NCBI RefSeq assembly: GCF_029051645.1
Contig: NZ_JAACFS010000015.1
Coordinates: 95,271-159,270, forward strand
DNA length: 64,000 nt
Reading direction: 5' to 3'
Source: Bradyrhizobium sp. CSA112
GTDB lineage: Bacteria; Pseudomonadota; Alphaproteobacteria; Rhizobiales; Xanthobacteraceae
The position numbers were made by a program, and so were the translations under genes. Under the pieces are notes generated by a model. It saw only the letters and a list, made by a program, of their open reading frames with translations. It did not search any database and was not told where the DNA came from. Shown here in pieces: positions 1-7,690 of the stretch. Positions within the stretch are counted from its first letter, which is position 1. Each line of letters opens with the position of its first letter.

Positions 1-86
1 AGACCTACAAGGGCTTTCCGCACGGCATGCCGACCACGGAAGCGGCCACGATCAATGCCGATCTGCTGGCGTTCATCAGGTCGTAG
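1..86 (+). CDS. C-terminal end of an alpha/beta hydrolase (partial)
   Basis: The reading frame is open from the window edge to a TAG at 84-86 and gives about 27 residues. They contain Y-K-G-F-P-H-G-M followed by I-N-A-D-L-L-A-F. This resembles the end of arylesterase/chloroperoxidase-type alpha/beta hydrolases, where the His of the P-H-G segment is the catalytic histidine. The start lies outside the window, so substrate and full domain layout cannot be judged. A palindromic repeat begins about 18 bases after the stop. Confidence 0.55.
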   Translation, partial: TYKGFPHGMPTTEAATINADLLAFIRS

Positions 87-103
87 GCTCAGAGCGTAAG
101 AAC

Positions 104-183
104 GTCGTTCCGGGGCGATGCGCTAGCATCGAACCCGGAACCTCGAGATTCCGGGTTCGCGCTTCGCGCGCCCCGGAATGACG
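104..183. repeat. Palindromic intergenic repeat, family A (copy 1)
   Basis: An imperfect palindrome of about 80 bases opens with a GTCGTTCCGG-type end and closes with CCGGAATGAC. The centre CCGGAACCTCGAGATTCCGG is palindromic around CTCGAG. Two further copies are at 16054-16135 and 31801-31882. The form resembles REP/RIME-like elements of rhizobia. Confidence 0.85.
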
Positions 184-273
184 GTTGCTGCGCCACCCCA
201 TCAAATCGCCGCAAATATCTTCTGCTGTGCACCCATATCTCCTGCAATTTGTGCATAGTAGAAGGGTGTCGTC

Positions 274-1563
274 ATGGACCGCATTCGTATCGTCGGCGGC
301 AGCAAGCTCAACGGCACCATTGCCATTTCAGGCGCGAAGAATGCGGCCCTGCCGCTGATGATCGCTGCCCTGCTCACGGAGGAAACGCTCATCCTCGACA
401 ACGTGCCGCGGCTTGCCGACGTCGCGCAGTTACAGCGTATTTTAGGCAATCACGGCGTCGACATCATGTCCGCGGGCAAGCGGCCCGGCGACCGGCAATA
501 CCAGGGCCAGACCCTGCACATCTCGGCGGCGAATATCATCGACACCACGGCGCCGTATGAACTGGTGTCGCGGATGCGCGCCAGCTTCTGGGTGATCGCG
601 CCGCTGCTGGCGCGGATGCACGAAGCAAAGGTCTCGCTGCCGGGCGGCTGCGCCATCGGCACGCGGCCGGTCGATCTCCTGATCATGGCGCTGGAAAAGC
701 TCGGCGCTGAACTCACCATCGACGGCGGCTATGTGGTGGCGAAGGCGCCCGGCGGCCTGCGCGGCGCAGCGATTGACTTTCCCAAGGTGACGGTGAGCGG
801 CACCCATGTCGCGCTGATGGCGGCAACGCTCGCCAAGGGCACGACCATCATCAGCAACGCCGCCTGCGAACCTGAAATCGCAGATGTCGCCGATTGCCTG
901 AACAAGATGGGCGCGCGCATCACCGGCGCGGGCACGCCTCGCATCACGGTCGAGGGCGTCGCGAAACTGCACGGTGCCCAGCATACCGTGCTGCCGGACC
1001 GGATCGAAGCCGGCACCTATGCGATGGCGGTCGCGATGACCGGCGGCGACGTGCAGCTTTCCGGCGCGCGCCCCGAGCTGCTGCAGTCGGCGCTCGACGT
1101 GCTGGTGCAAGCCGGCGCCGTCATCACCGTCAACAATGACGGCATCCGGGTCGCGCGCAATGGCGCCGGCATCCGCCCCGTGACGGTGTCGACCGCGCCG
1201 TTCCCGGGTTTCCCGACCGACCTGCAGGCGCAATTGATGGCGCTGATGGCCTGCGCCGACGGCTCCTCGCAGATCACCGAGACCATTTTCGAAAACCGCT
1301 TCATGCATGTGCAGGAACTGGCGCGGTTCGGCGCGCGGATTTCGCTGGACGGCGAAACCGCGACCATTGACGGCATCGCCAGGCTGCGCGGCGCGCCCGT
1401 GATGGCGACCGATTTGCGCGCGTCGGTCTCGCTTGTCATCGCGGGGCTTGCCGCCGAGGGCGAAACCATGGTCAACCGCATCTATCATCTGGACCGCGGT
1501 TTCGAGCGGCTGGAGGAAAAACTCTCGGCCTGCGGTGCATCGATCGAGCGCATCAGCGATTGA
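274..1563 (+). CDS. murA: UDP-N-acetylglucosamine 1-carboxyvinyltransferase MurA
   Basis: MurA catalyses the first committed step of peptidoglycan precursor synthesis in the cytoplasm, transfer of enolpyruvate from PEP to UDP-GlcNAc. The 429-residue length fits the family. The N-terminal G-x-x-x-L-N-G-T-I-x-I-S-G-A-K-N-A-A segment is present, and the catalytic, fosfomycin-reactive Cys is at about residue 126 within G-G-C-A-I-G. The start ATG precedes the usual M-D-R-I-R-I-x-G opening. It heads a same-strand block with a DUF2948 gene and hisD, as in many Rhizobiales. The product is essential in most bacteria. Confidence 0.97.
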   Translation: MDRIRIVGGSKLNGTIAISGAKNAALPLMIAALLTEETLILDNVPRLADVAQLQRILGNHGVDIMSAGKRPGDRQYQGQTLHISAANIIDTTAPYELVSRMRASFWVIAPLLARMHEAKVSLPGGCAIGTRPVDLLIMALEKLGAELTIDGGYVVAKAPGGLRGAAIDFPKVTVSGTHVALMAATLAKGTTIISNAACEPEIADVADCLNKMGARITGAGTPRITVEGVAKLHGAQHTVLPDRIEAGTYAMAVAMTGGDVQLSGARPELLQSALDVLVQAGAVITVNNDGIRVARNGAGIRPVTVSTAPFPGFPTDLQAQLMALMACADGSSQITETIFENRFMHVQELARFGARISLDGETATIDGIARLRGAPVMATDLRASVSLVIAGLAAEGETMVNRIYHLDRGFERLEEKLSACGASIERISD

Positions 1564-1605
1564 GTAGATCGCAGGCTAGCGAGAGATCAGCGAAAGATTA
1601 TTGGG

Positions 1606-2058
1606 ATGCCGGCGGACCCGCTGAAACTGATTGCGCTCGATGCCGACGATCTCGCCGTCATGTCGGCCCATGTCCAGGACGCCCGCGTCCAGGCGTCCGA
1701 CATCGTCTGGCGGCAGGACGAAAAGCGGCTGGTGGTCGGCATGAACAGGCTCGACTGGGAGCAGACGCTGTCAGGCGGAACCGAACCGCGCCGCCTCATT
1801 GCGGCGCTGCGCTTCGACAGGGTGCTGGCCTGTAAATCGCGCAACATCGATCTGGAACAGCTAGATGCGGTGCTGGAACTGGTCGGGATCGAATTCCATC
1901 CCGGCGAGGCGCCGGGCGGCAGCGCGCTTCTGCTGTTCAGCCAGGGCGGGGCGCTGCGGCTGGACGTCGAGTGCCTGGAATGTGAGCTGACCGACCTCGG
2001 CACCGACGATCTCGGGACCAGCGACCTCACCATCGCGCCGGCAGGCCCGGAGGGGTGA
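1606..2058 (+). CDS. DUF2948 family protein
   Basis: This 150-residue protein begins with P-L-K-L-I-A-L-D-A-D-D-L-A-V-M-S-A-H-V-Q-D-A, a pattern I associate with the alphaproteobacterial DUF2948 family. No catalytic motif, signal peptide or membrane segment is visible, so it is probably cytoplasmic. It starts 42 bases after murA and is followed by hisD; the same neighbours recur in many alphaproteobacteria. Its function is unknown, and linkage to murA and hisD is the only hint. Confidence 0.85.
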   Translation: MPADPLKLIALDADDLAVMSAHVQDARVQASDIVWRQDEKRLVVGMNRLDWEQTLSGGTEPRRLIAALRFDRVLACKSRNIDLEQLDAVLELVGIEFHPGEAPGGSALLLFSQGGALRLDVECLECELTDLGTDDLGTSDLTIAPAGPEG

Positions 2059-2077
2059 TTCTACCGCCGTAGGCGCC

Positions 2078-2166
2078 GTAGGGTGGGCAAAGCGCAGCGT
2101 GCCCACCATCTTCGACCGCCCGAGCAGAACCATACGGTGGGCTCGCTTCGCTTAGCCCACCCTACG
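2078..2166. repeat. Palindromic intergenic repeat, family E (GTAGGGTGGG type)
   Basis: The segment starts with GTAGGGTGGGCAAAGCGCAG and ends with the complementary CGCTTAGCCCACCCTAC, giving a long inverted repeat in the gap between the DUF2948 gene and hisD. The GTGGGC / GCCCAC arms pair over most of their length. It is probably a non-coding REP-like element. No second copy was noticed in this window. Confidence 0.75.
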
Positions 2167-2255
2167 GATTCTGTTTCTGAGGCGGCAAGGGTTGACGGCC
2201 CTTGGCCGCCGCGCCATTGAGCATGGGCCTTCGATCCTAGCCCCAGAAAGTCCCC

Positions 2256-3551
2256 ATGCCCGTTCGCCTGGACAGAAGCAGCGCTGATTTCGACCAGCGA
2301 TTCCAGCAATTCCTCGCCGCCAAGCGCGAGGTTTCGGCCGATGTCGAGCGCGCCACAAGGGCCATTGTCGATGACGTGGCCGCCCGCGGCGACGCTGCCC
2401 TGATCGAGGCGACGAAGAAATTCGACCGGCTCGAGGTCACGGCCGGCGGCTTGCGCGTGACCGCGGCCGAGATCGACGCCGCGGTAAAGGCCTGCGACGC
2501 CGGCACGATCGATGCCCTGAAATTCGCCCGCGACCGGATCGAGGCCTTTCACCAGCGGCAATTGCCGAAGGACGAGCGCTTCACGGATGCGCTCGGCGTC
2601 GAGCTCGGCTGGCGCTGGAGCGCGGTCGATGCGGTCGGGCTCTACGTGCCCGGCGGCACCGCGGCCTATCCGTCCTCGGTCTTGATGAATGCGGTGCCGG
2701 CCAGGGTCGCCGGCGTGCCGCGGGTGGTGATGGTGGTGCCGTCGCCGGGTGGCAAGCTCAATCCGCTGGTGCTGTCGGCCGCCGATCTCGGCGGCGTCTC
2801 CGAGATCTATCGCGTCGGCGGCGCGCAGGCGGTGGCGGCGCTGGCCTACGGCACGGCGACGATCGCGCCGGTCGCCAAGATCGTCGGCCCCGGCAACGCC
2901 TATGTCGCCGCCGCCAAGCGGCAGGTGTTCGGCAAGGTCGGCATCGACATGATCGCCGGCCCCTCGGAAGTGCTCGTCATCGCCGACGATACTGGCAATG
3001 CGGGCTGGATCGCCGCCGATCTGCTGGCGCAGGCCGAGCATGATGCGAGCGCGCAGTCGATCCTGATCACGGACAGCGCGGCGCTCGCCGCTGAGGTCGA
3101 ACGCGCGGTGGAAGCCCAGCTTGCCACGCTGCCGCGTGCCGACATCGCGCGCGCCTCGTGGAACGATTTCGGCGCCATCATCATGGTTGAAAAACTCGAC
3201 GAGGCGGTGGAGCTGGCGAATGCGATCGCCGCCGAGCACCTGGAAATCATGACCGCGGATGCGGAAGGCCTGTCGGCGAAAGTCCGCAACGCCGGTGCGA
3301 TCTTCCTCGGCGCCCATACGCCGGAGGCGATCGGCGACTACGTCGGCGGCTCCAACCACGTGCTGCCGACGGCGCGTTCGGCGCGGTTTTCGTCCGGACT
3401 TGGCGTGCTAGACTTCATGAAGCGCACTTCGATTCTCAAATGCGGGCCGGACCAGTTGCGCGCGCTGGGGCCTGCCGCGATGACCTTGGGCAAAGCCGAG
3501 GGTTTAGACGCCCATTCACGCTCCGTCGGATTACGCCTCAATCTGTCATGA
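2256..3551 (+). CDS. hisD: Histidinol dehydrogenase HisD
   Basis: HisD carries out the last two steps of histidine synthesis, oxidising L-histidinol to L-histidine with NAD+ and a bound zinc ion. The length of 431 residues is typical. Family signatures are visible: Y-V-P-G-G-T-A-A-Y-P-S-S near residue 130, V-G-P-G-N-x-Y-V-A-A-A-K, D-M-I-A-G-P-S-E-V, L-L-A-Q-A-E-H-D and N-H-V-L-P-T. The stop TGA overlaps the ATG of the following UPF0262 gene by the ATGA arrangement, which implies coupled translation. hisE lies about 42 kb away, so histidine genes are scattered. Confidence 0.97.
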   Translation: MPVRLDRSSADFDQRFQQFLAAKREVSADVERATRAIVDDVAARGDAALIEATKKFDRLEVTAGGLRVTAAEIDAAVKACDAGTIDALKFARDRIEAFHQRQLPKDERFTDALGVELGWRWSAVDAVGLYVPGGTAAYPSSVLMNAVPARVAGVPRVVMVVPSPGGKLNPLVLSAADLGGVSEIYRVGGAQAVAALAYGTATIAPVAKIVGPGNAYVAAAKRQVFGKVGIDMIAGPSEVLVIADDTGNAGWIAADLLAQAEHDASAQSILITDSAALAAEVERAVEAQLATLPRADIARASWNDFGAIIMVEKLDEAVELANAIAAEHLEIMTADAEGLSAKVRNAGAIFLGAHTPEAIGDYVGGSNHVLPTARSARFSSGLGVLDFMKRTSILKCGPDQLRALGPAAMTLGKAEGLDAHSRSVGLRLNLS

Positions 3552-4051
3552 ACAAGCCGCCGCCAGACGATGACCAGCACAACCGCATCGTCGCGGTGAC
3601 GCTCGACGAGGAATCGATCGGGCGCTCCGGGCCCGATATCGAGCATGAGCGCGCGATCGCGATCTACGATTTGATCGAGCAGAACCTGTTCGCGCCGGAA
3701 GGCACAGTGCAGGGGCCGTACACGCTGCACATCGCGATTACCGGCAACCGGCTGATGTTCGACATCCGCCGCGAGGACGGCGCGCCTGTCGTGGCTCACC
3801 TGTTGTCGCTGACGCCGTTCCGGCGGATCGTGAAGGACTATTTCATGATCTGCGACAGCTACTACCAGGCGATCCGCACCGCCACGCCCGACAAGATCGA
3901 GGCGATCGACATGGGCCGTCGCGGCATCCATGACGAGGGCTCGCGCACGCTACAGGAGCGGCTGAAGGGCAAGGTGCGGATCGATTTCGAAACCGCGCGG
4001 CGGCTGTTCACGCTGATCTGCGTGCTGCACTGGAAGGGGCAGGACGCATGA
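3548..4051 (+). CDS. UPF0262 family protein
   Basis: A protein of 167 residues starts M-N-K-P-P-P at the ATG that overlaps the hisD stop codon. Sequence such as I-A-V-T-L-D-E, D-I-E-H-E-R-A-I-A-I-Y-D-L and F-D-I-R matches the alphaproteobacterial UPF0262 family as I remember it. A longer in-frame extension upstream lies inside hisD and was rejected. No motif reveals an activity. The conserved placement between hisD and a low-molecular-weight phosphatase gene suggests an operon but not a function. Confidence 0.88.
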   Translation: MNKPPPDDDQHNRIVAVTLDEESIGRSGPDIEHERAIAIYDLIEQNLFAPEGTVQGPYTLHIAITGNRLMFDIRREDGAPVVAHLLSLTPFRRIVKDYFMICDSYYQAIRTATPDKIEAIDMGRRGIHDEGSRTLQERLKGKVRIDFETARRLFTLICVLHWKGQDA

Positions 4052-4081
4052 CGCCGAAACGTCAGAGAGAAGCCTGACCGC

Positions 4082-4549
4082 ATGGAGGCGCCGCCCCGCG
4101 CGCGCAATCCGCAGGCCGTGCTGTTCGCATGCGGCCTGAACAGCGTCCGTTCGCCGATGGCGGCGAGCCTGTTGCAGCAGATGTTCCCGCAGGCGCTCTA
4201 TGTGAAATCCGCCGGCGTCAAGAAGGGCGAACTCGATCCGTTCGCGGTCGCCGTGATGGCGGAACTCGGCCAGGATATTTCCAGCCACAAGCCCATGACA
4301 TTCGAGGAATTGGACGATTGGGAGGGACTCAATTTCGATCTCATCATCACGCTGTCACCCGAGGCGCACCACAAGGCGCTGGAGCTGACGCGGACGCTTG
4401 CCGCCGATGTCGAGTATTGGCCGACGCCAGATCCGACCGGCATGGAAGGCAACCGCGAGCAGAAGCTGCAAGCCTATCGCGAAGTCTGCGACGGACTGTC
4501 GATGCGCATCCGCCGCCGATTTGCCAAAGCCGGCGCGGCGAGCGGGTAG
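4082..4549 (+). CDS. Low-molecular-weight phosphatase / arsenate-reductase-fold protein
   Basis: This 155-residue cytoplasmic protein has the C-x5-R-S phosphate-binding loop near its N-terminus (Cys17 to Arg23, C-G-L-N-S-V-R-S), the hallmark of low-molecular-weight tyrosine phosphatases and thioredoxin-linked arsenate reductases. A D-P-T segment near residue 118 could supply the acid. In the conserved rhizobial block this gene follows the UPF0262 gene. The true substrate is not known: the fold fits both protein tyrosine phosphate and arsenate, and no ars genes lie nearby. From memory, infA often follows it in Rhizobiales; no infA frame is seen here. Confidence 0.88.
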   Translation: MEAPPRARNPQAVLFACGLNSVRSPMAASLLQQMFPQALYVKSAGVKKGELDPFAVAVMAELGQDISSHKPMTFEELDDWEGLNFDLIITLSPEAHHKALELTRTLAADVEYWPTPDPTGMEGNREQKLQAYREVCDGLSMRIRRRFAKAGAASG

Positions 4550-4560
4550 TCACTGTCGCG

Positions 4561-4688
4561 GTCGTCCCTGCGACGAACGCAGGGACCCATACGCCGTGAC
4601 CGTGCGAATTTAAGGAAGTGCCAGTCGCCGACTGTCGTTTCAATGACATCGGCCTGTGCTTATGGGTCCCTGCGTTCGCAGGGACAAC
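4561..4688. repeat. Palindromic intergenic repeat, family D (GTCCCTGCG type, copy 1)
   Basis: Two inverted arms, around GTCCCTGCGACGAACGCAGG and TGGGTCCCTGCGTTCGCAGG, enclose a GC-poorer middle section in the gap between the phosphatase gene and maf. A second copy of this family sits at 12801-12930. Confidence 0.75.
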
Positions 4689-4801
4689 GAAAGAATCGAA
4701 GTTCCATCAATCACTTGTTGCCCGGTTGTGGAATGGAGTGCCTTCCGATAGGTTCCCGCGCGCGCGTCCTTCCGAATCCTTTTTCCACGACAAAATCCAG
4801 C

Positions 4802-5425
4802 ATGCTTGGCCGTCCCAAACTCGTTCTTGCTTCCGGTTCGCCGCGGCGGCTCAGCCTGCTCAACCAGGCCGGCATCGAGCCTGACGCGCTGCGCCCTGCA
4901 GATGTCGACGAGACCCCGAGGCGGGGCGAGCTGCCGCGCGCCTGTGCCAATCGGCTGGCGCGGGCCAAGGCCGATGCGGCGCTGAAATCGGTGAAGCTCG
5001 ACGACGAGCTGCGCGGCGCCTTCATCCTCGCCGCCGATACGGTGGTCGCGGTCGGCCGCCGCATTCTGCCCAAGGCCAACCTGGTCGATGAAGCCGCGCA
5101 GTGCCTTCGGCTGCTGTCGGGGCGCAATCACCGCGTCTACACCGCGATCTGCCTGGTGACGCCGAAGGAGGCGTTCCGCCAGCGCCTGATCGAAACCCGC
5201 GTCCGCTTCAAGCGTTTGAGCGAGGATGACATCCAGGCTTATATCGGCTCCGGCGAATGGCGCGGCAAAGCCGGCGGCTACGCCGTGCAGGGCATCGCCG
5301 GATCGTTCGTGGTCAAGATGGTCGGTTCCTACTCTAACGTGGTCGGGCTGCCGCTCTACGAATCGGTCACGCTGCTCGGCGGGGAGGGCTTCCCGATCCG
5401 GTTCGGCTGGCTCAATGCCAGTTGA
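4802..5425 (+). CDS. maf: Maf-like nucleoside triphosphate pyrophosphatase
   Basis: Maf proteins hydrolyse non-canonical or pyrimidine nucleoside triphosphates to monophosphates and are linked to septum control. The product is 207 residues from the ATG at 4802, which directly precedes the family opening L-V-L-A-S-G-S-P-R-R (residues 7-16). The frame extends further upstream, but that part lies over repeat sequence and was rejected. An A-A-D-T-V-V-A segment with the conserved Asp lies near residue 80, and G-x-A-G-G-Y-A-V-Q-G near residue 155. The subfamily (dTTP/UTP type or 7-methyl-GTP type) was not decided. The 3' end overlaps yacG by 11 bases. Confidence 0.94.
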   Translation: MLGRPKLVLASGSPRRLSLLNQAGIEPDALRPADVDETPRRGELPRACANRLARAKADAALKSVKLDDELRGAFILAADTVVAVGRRILPKANLVDEAAQCLRLLSGRNHRVYTAICLVTPKEAFRQRLIETRVRFKRLSEDDIQAYIGSGEWRGKAGGYAVQGIAGSFVVKMVGSYSNVVGLPLYESVTLLGGEGFPIRFGWLNAS

Positions 5426-5624
5426 CGGCCCCAAAGATGCTGGCAGGCCCAAGGATGCCGGCGGAAAGCCGCCGCCGAAACCCTGCCCGGTCTGCGGCAA
5501 GCCGGCGAATCCCGCCACACTGCCGTTCTGTTCCAGCCGCTGCCGGGACGTCGATCTGAACCGCTGGCTGTCCGACAAATACGTCATCCCCGGCCGCGAC
5601 ACCGACCCCGAGGACGCCGAATAA
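5415..5624 (+). CDS. yacG: DNA gyrase inhibitor YacG (zinc-binding)
   Basis: A 69-residue protein overlaps the end of maf. It has the YacG zinc centre with Cys24, Cys27, Cys39 and Cys43 in C-P-x-C-G-K and F-C-S-x-R-C, followed by the R-x-x-D-L-x-R-W motif. In E. coli YacG binds GyrB and inhibits gyrase. The N-terminal 20 residues are a low-complexity Gly/Lys/Pro/Asp-rich extension. The maf-yacG order, followed by a tRNA-Phe gene, supports the call. Confidence 0.93.
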   Translation: MPVDGPKDAGRPKDAGGKPPPKPCPVCGKPANPATLPFCSSRCRDVDLNRWLSDKYVIPGRDTDPEDAE

Positions 5625-5794
5625 TCGAGATTCCCCAGTAATTTGGTGATAGCGCTGGAGTCGGGCCGCGCCCAGCGAAGCCATCCGTCGTCGCCCTTCG
5701 GGCTATGCCGGACAGGAAGGCGAAGCTGGGTGGACAGGTGCGTCCGACCTCTCTATAAACCGCCCGCTCGCCCGGCCTTTGGGCCTTCGAGTAT

Positions 5795-5870
5795 GCCCAG
5801 GTAGCTCAGTTGGTAGAGCATGCGACTGAAAATCGCAGTGTCGGTGGTTCGATCCCGCCCCTGGGCACCA
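5795..5870 (+). tRNA. tRNA-Phe (GAA)
   Basis: A 76-base cloverleaf can be drawn with acceptor arms GCCCAGG and CCTGGGC, the D-loop TAGCTCAGTTGGTAGAGCA, the anticodon arm GCGACTGAAAATCGC with anticodon GAA, and the T-arm GTGGTTCGATCCCGC. CCA is encoded at the 3' end (ACCA). It follows yacG by about 170 bases. tRNA genes with encoded CCA are common island attachment sites, but no second copy of the 3' half was noticed downstream. Confidence 0.97.
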
Positions 5871-6038
5871 TTTCCATTTGCCTAAGCGAGCGCGCCGCAG
5901 GCTCTTTCTGACACAAAGCGGTCCGCCATCTGCTTTGAACCGTCGTGACAAATCGTTCATCGACCCAAATCGGACAGGCGATGCGTGCCGCATGTACCAG
6001 GCGCAATGCATCAGGATCCGTCCGGCCGCGCCGAGAGA

Positions 6039-6590
6039 TCAGCGCTCCAGCCTTTTCCTGGTCGAGCGAAGGATATTGTCTGATAGCTTGGGATCGCTTA
6101 CGGCGCGGGCGAGCACGAGCGCCCCGACCAAAGAGGCGAGGGTCGCGAGCGCCTCCTCATCGCGCTGGCGTTGCTTGATCCCGGAACCCATTCGGCCACT
6201 CAGCCAGCCGGCCATGGCCCTCAAGCCGGCTGTGAAGCGCTGTTGCACGCCCTGGCTTTGGCGCGGCATCTCGCAACACAAAGCTGCAAAGGGACAGCCG
6301 CTTCCCGGCGCGTCCCGATGCGCCGCCGAGAGGTATTCTGAAACGTAGCCGCCGAGAGTAGACACCTCACCCAGCTCTTTCCCTTTGGCGGCTATCGCGT
6401 CGGCCACCGCTTCTTCGATAAGCCGCTCCTTGGACCCAAACTGACTGTAGAGGCTGCCGTGGGTCATCCCGGCCGCTTCGGTCAGCGCGTCAACGCCTAC
6501 GCCGGAGATGCCACGTTCGCGCATGAGGCGCGACGCGGCCTCGAGAATTCGTTCGCGGTTTTCAGCCGCCTTTTCCTTGGAAACACGCAT
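6039..6590 (-). CDS. TetR/AcrR family transcriptional regulator
   Basis: The product is 183 residues from the M-R-V-S-K-E-K start; an in-frame extension upstream would cover the operator region. The N-terminal helix-turn-helix is clear: R-E-R-I-L-E-A-A, then a block from about residue 31 reading V-D-A-L-T-E-A-A-G-M-T-H-G-S-L-Y, then F-G-S-K-E-R-L. The C-terminal half has C-P-F-A-A-L, a pattern seen in TetR proteins that control SDR or quinone reductase genes. It is divergent from the SDR cluster at 6760-9569. Two palindromes in the shared promoter region are the likely binding sites. The ligand is unknown. Confidence 0.93.
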   Translation of the reverse strand: MRVSKEKAAENRERILEAASRLMRERGISGVGVDALTEAAGMTHGSLYSQFGSKERLIEEAVADAIAAKGKELGEVSTLGGYVSEYLSAAHRDAPGSGCPFAALCCEMPRQSQGVQQRFTAGLRAMAGWLSGRMGSGIKQRQRDEEALATLASLVGALVLARAVSDPKLSDNILRSTRKRLER

Positions 6591-6631
6591 ACCGCCGATC
6601 TTAAGCCGGTGGCGGGTCTTGACAAGTATAA

Positions 6632-6666
6632 TTACGATCGTCATCTTATAATAATTACGATCGTAA
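6632..6666. promoter_or_regulatory. Paired palindromic operator, probable TetR binding sites
   Basis: TTACGATCGTAA at 6655-6666 is a perfect 12-base palindrome. A second site, TTACGATCGTCA at 6632-6643, differs by one base. The centres are 23 bp apart, about two helical turns. They lie in an AT-rich gap between the divergent TetR and SDR genes. TTGACA (6619-6624) and TATAAT (6647-6652) elements lie beside or between them, although their 22-base spacing is not ideal for one promoter. The arrangement suggests control of both directions. Confidence 0.75.
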
Positions 6667-6759
6667 CTAAAAATGCGCTGAAATCGAGCAGCGAACCGAT
6701 GCAGGCGTCTGTAGGCAATTTGATCGTGCCCCGCCGTCCGGCGTCATCAGGAGAAGTAG

Positions 6760-7617
6760 ATGGTTAAGCCTAAGGGGAAAATTGCGCTCGTTACAGGCGC
6801 CTCGTCAGGCATCGGCGAGGCCACGGCGGAGCGGCTCGCGAAAGCCGGCTACAAGGTATACGGTACCAGCAGACGGGGAGCCCAGGCCGGCACGCGTTCG
6901 TTCGAGATGCTGCCGCTCGACGTGACCAGCGATGAATCCGTGGAGGCGGCCGTCAGCGAAGTGATGCGGCGAGACGGCCGCATCGATCTGCTCGTGAACA
7001 ACGCCGGCTTCGGTGTTGCCCCCGCCGGAGCGGAAGAGAGCTCGATCGATCAGGCCCGATCGATCTTCGAGACGAATTTTTTCGGGCTGGTTCGGATGAC
7101 GCGCGCCGTCGTGCCTCACATGCGACGCCAAGGGAGTGGTCGCATCATCAACATCGGCTCCGTGCTTGGCTTTCTACCGATGCCGTATGGCGCGCTCTAT
7201 GCCGCAACCAAGCACGCGGTGGAAGGTTATTCGGAATCGCTCGACCATGAACTGCGCACGAGGGGGATCCGGGTCTCGGTTGTCGAGCCTGCGTACACGA
7301 AGACGCCATTCGACGCGAACTTCATGGAGCCGGATGCCAGGCTCGATGAGTATCGCGAGGCCCGTGCGGGCGTGAACAAGAGGGTGAATGAGGTCATGGC
7401 AACTGCCGAAGAGCCAGGCGTGGTTGCCGACACGGTGCTAACAGCGGCCAGCGCGGCGCACCCGAAGGTCCGATACGCGGCCGGCAGGCTCGCGAAGCGC
7501 CTGCGCTTTCTTCGCAGATTTGCGCCGGCTGGCCTGGTGGATGCGGGGATACGAAAGGACCTGCGGCTTGATGCGCTAATGGCGTCGCAGCCTCCCCGCA
7601 CCGCTCGAGCTTTCTGA
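6760..7617 (+). CDS. Short-chain dehydrogenase/reductase (classical SDR)
   Basis: This 285-residue oxidoreductase has the classical SDR features: T-G-A-S-S-G-I-G at residues 12-19 for the cofactor, N-N-A-G at 80-83, Ser134 and Tyr147-x3-Lys151 as the catalytic set. Arg39-Arg after the second strand suggests preference for NADP(H). It is first in a same-strand cluster with a quinone-oxidoreductase-like gene and a second SDR gene, divergent from the TetR gene. AGGAGAAGTAG just before the ATG gives a good ribosome binding site. The substrate is unknown. Confidence 0.93.
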   Translation: MVKPKGKIALVTGASSGIGEATAERLAKAGYKVYGTSRRGAQAGTRSFEMLPLDVTSDESVEAAVSEVMRRDGRIDLLVNNAGFGVAPAGAEESSIDQARSIFETNFFGLVRMTRAVVPHMRRQGSGRIINIGSVLGFLPMPYGALYAATKHAVEGYSESLDHELRTRGIRVSVVEPAYTKTPFDANFMEPDARLDEYREARAGVNKRVNEVMATAEEPGVVADTVLTAASAAHPKVRYAAGRLAKRLRFLRRFAPAGLVDAGIRKDLRLDALMASQPPRTARAF

Positions 7618-7690
7618 CGGCGTGCGGCCGGTGCAAGCGCCGACTGCCGTCATCACAGCCAAGACCGGAACATCTCCGGCACGGGGACAC

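Noticed and set aside
442..1488. Minus-strand open frame of 348 codons opposite murA
   Set aside because: It is His/Arg/Asp-rich, a shadow of the GC-rich murA frame with no family features and no ribosome binding site.
2061..3359. Minus-strand open frame of 432 codons opposite hisD
   Set aside because: Same type of shadow; the real gene hisD fills the other strand with all motifs.
5806..6006. Minus-strand frame ending G-G-I-E-P-P-T-L-R-F
   Set aside because: This is the translation of the complementary strand of tRNA-Phe, a well-known false protein in genome annotations.
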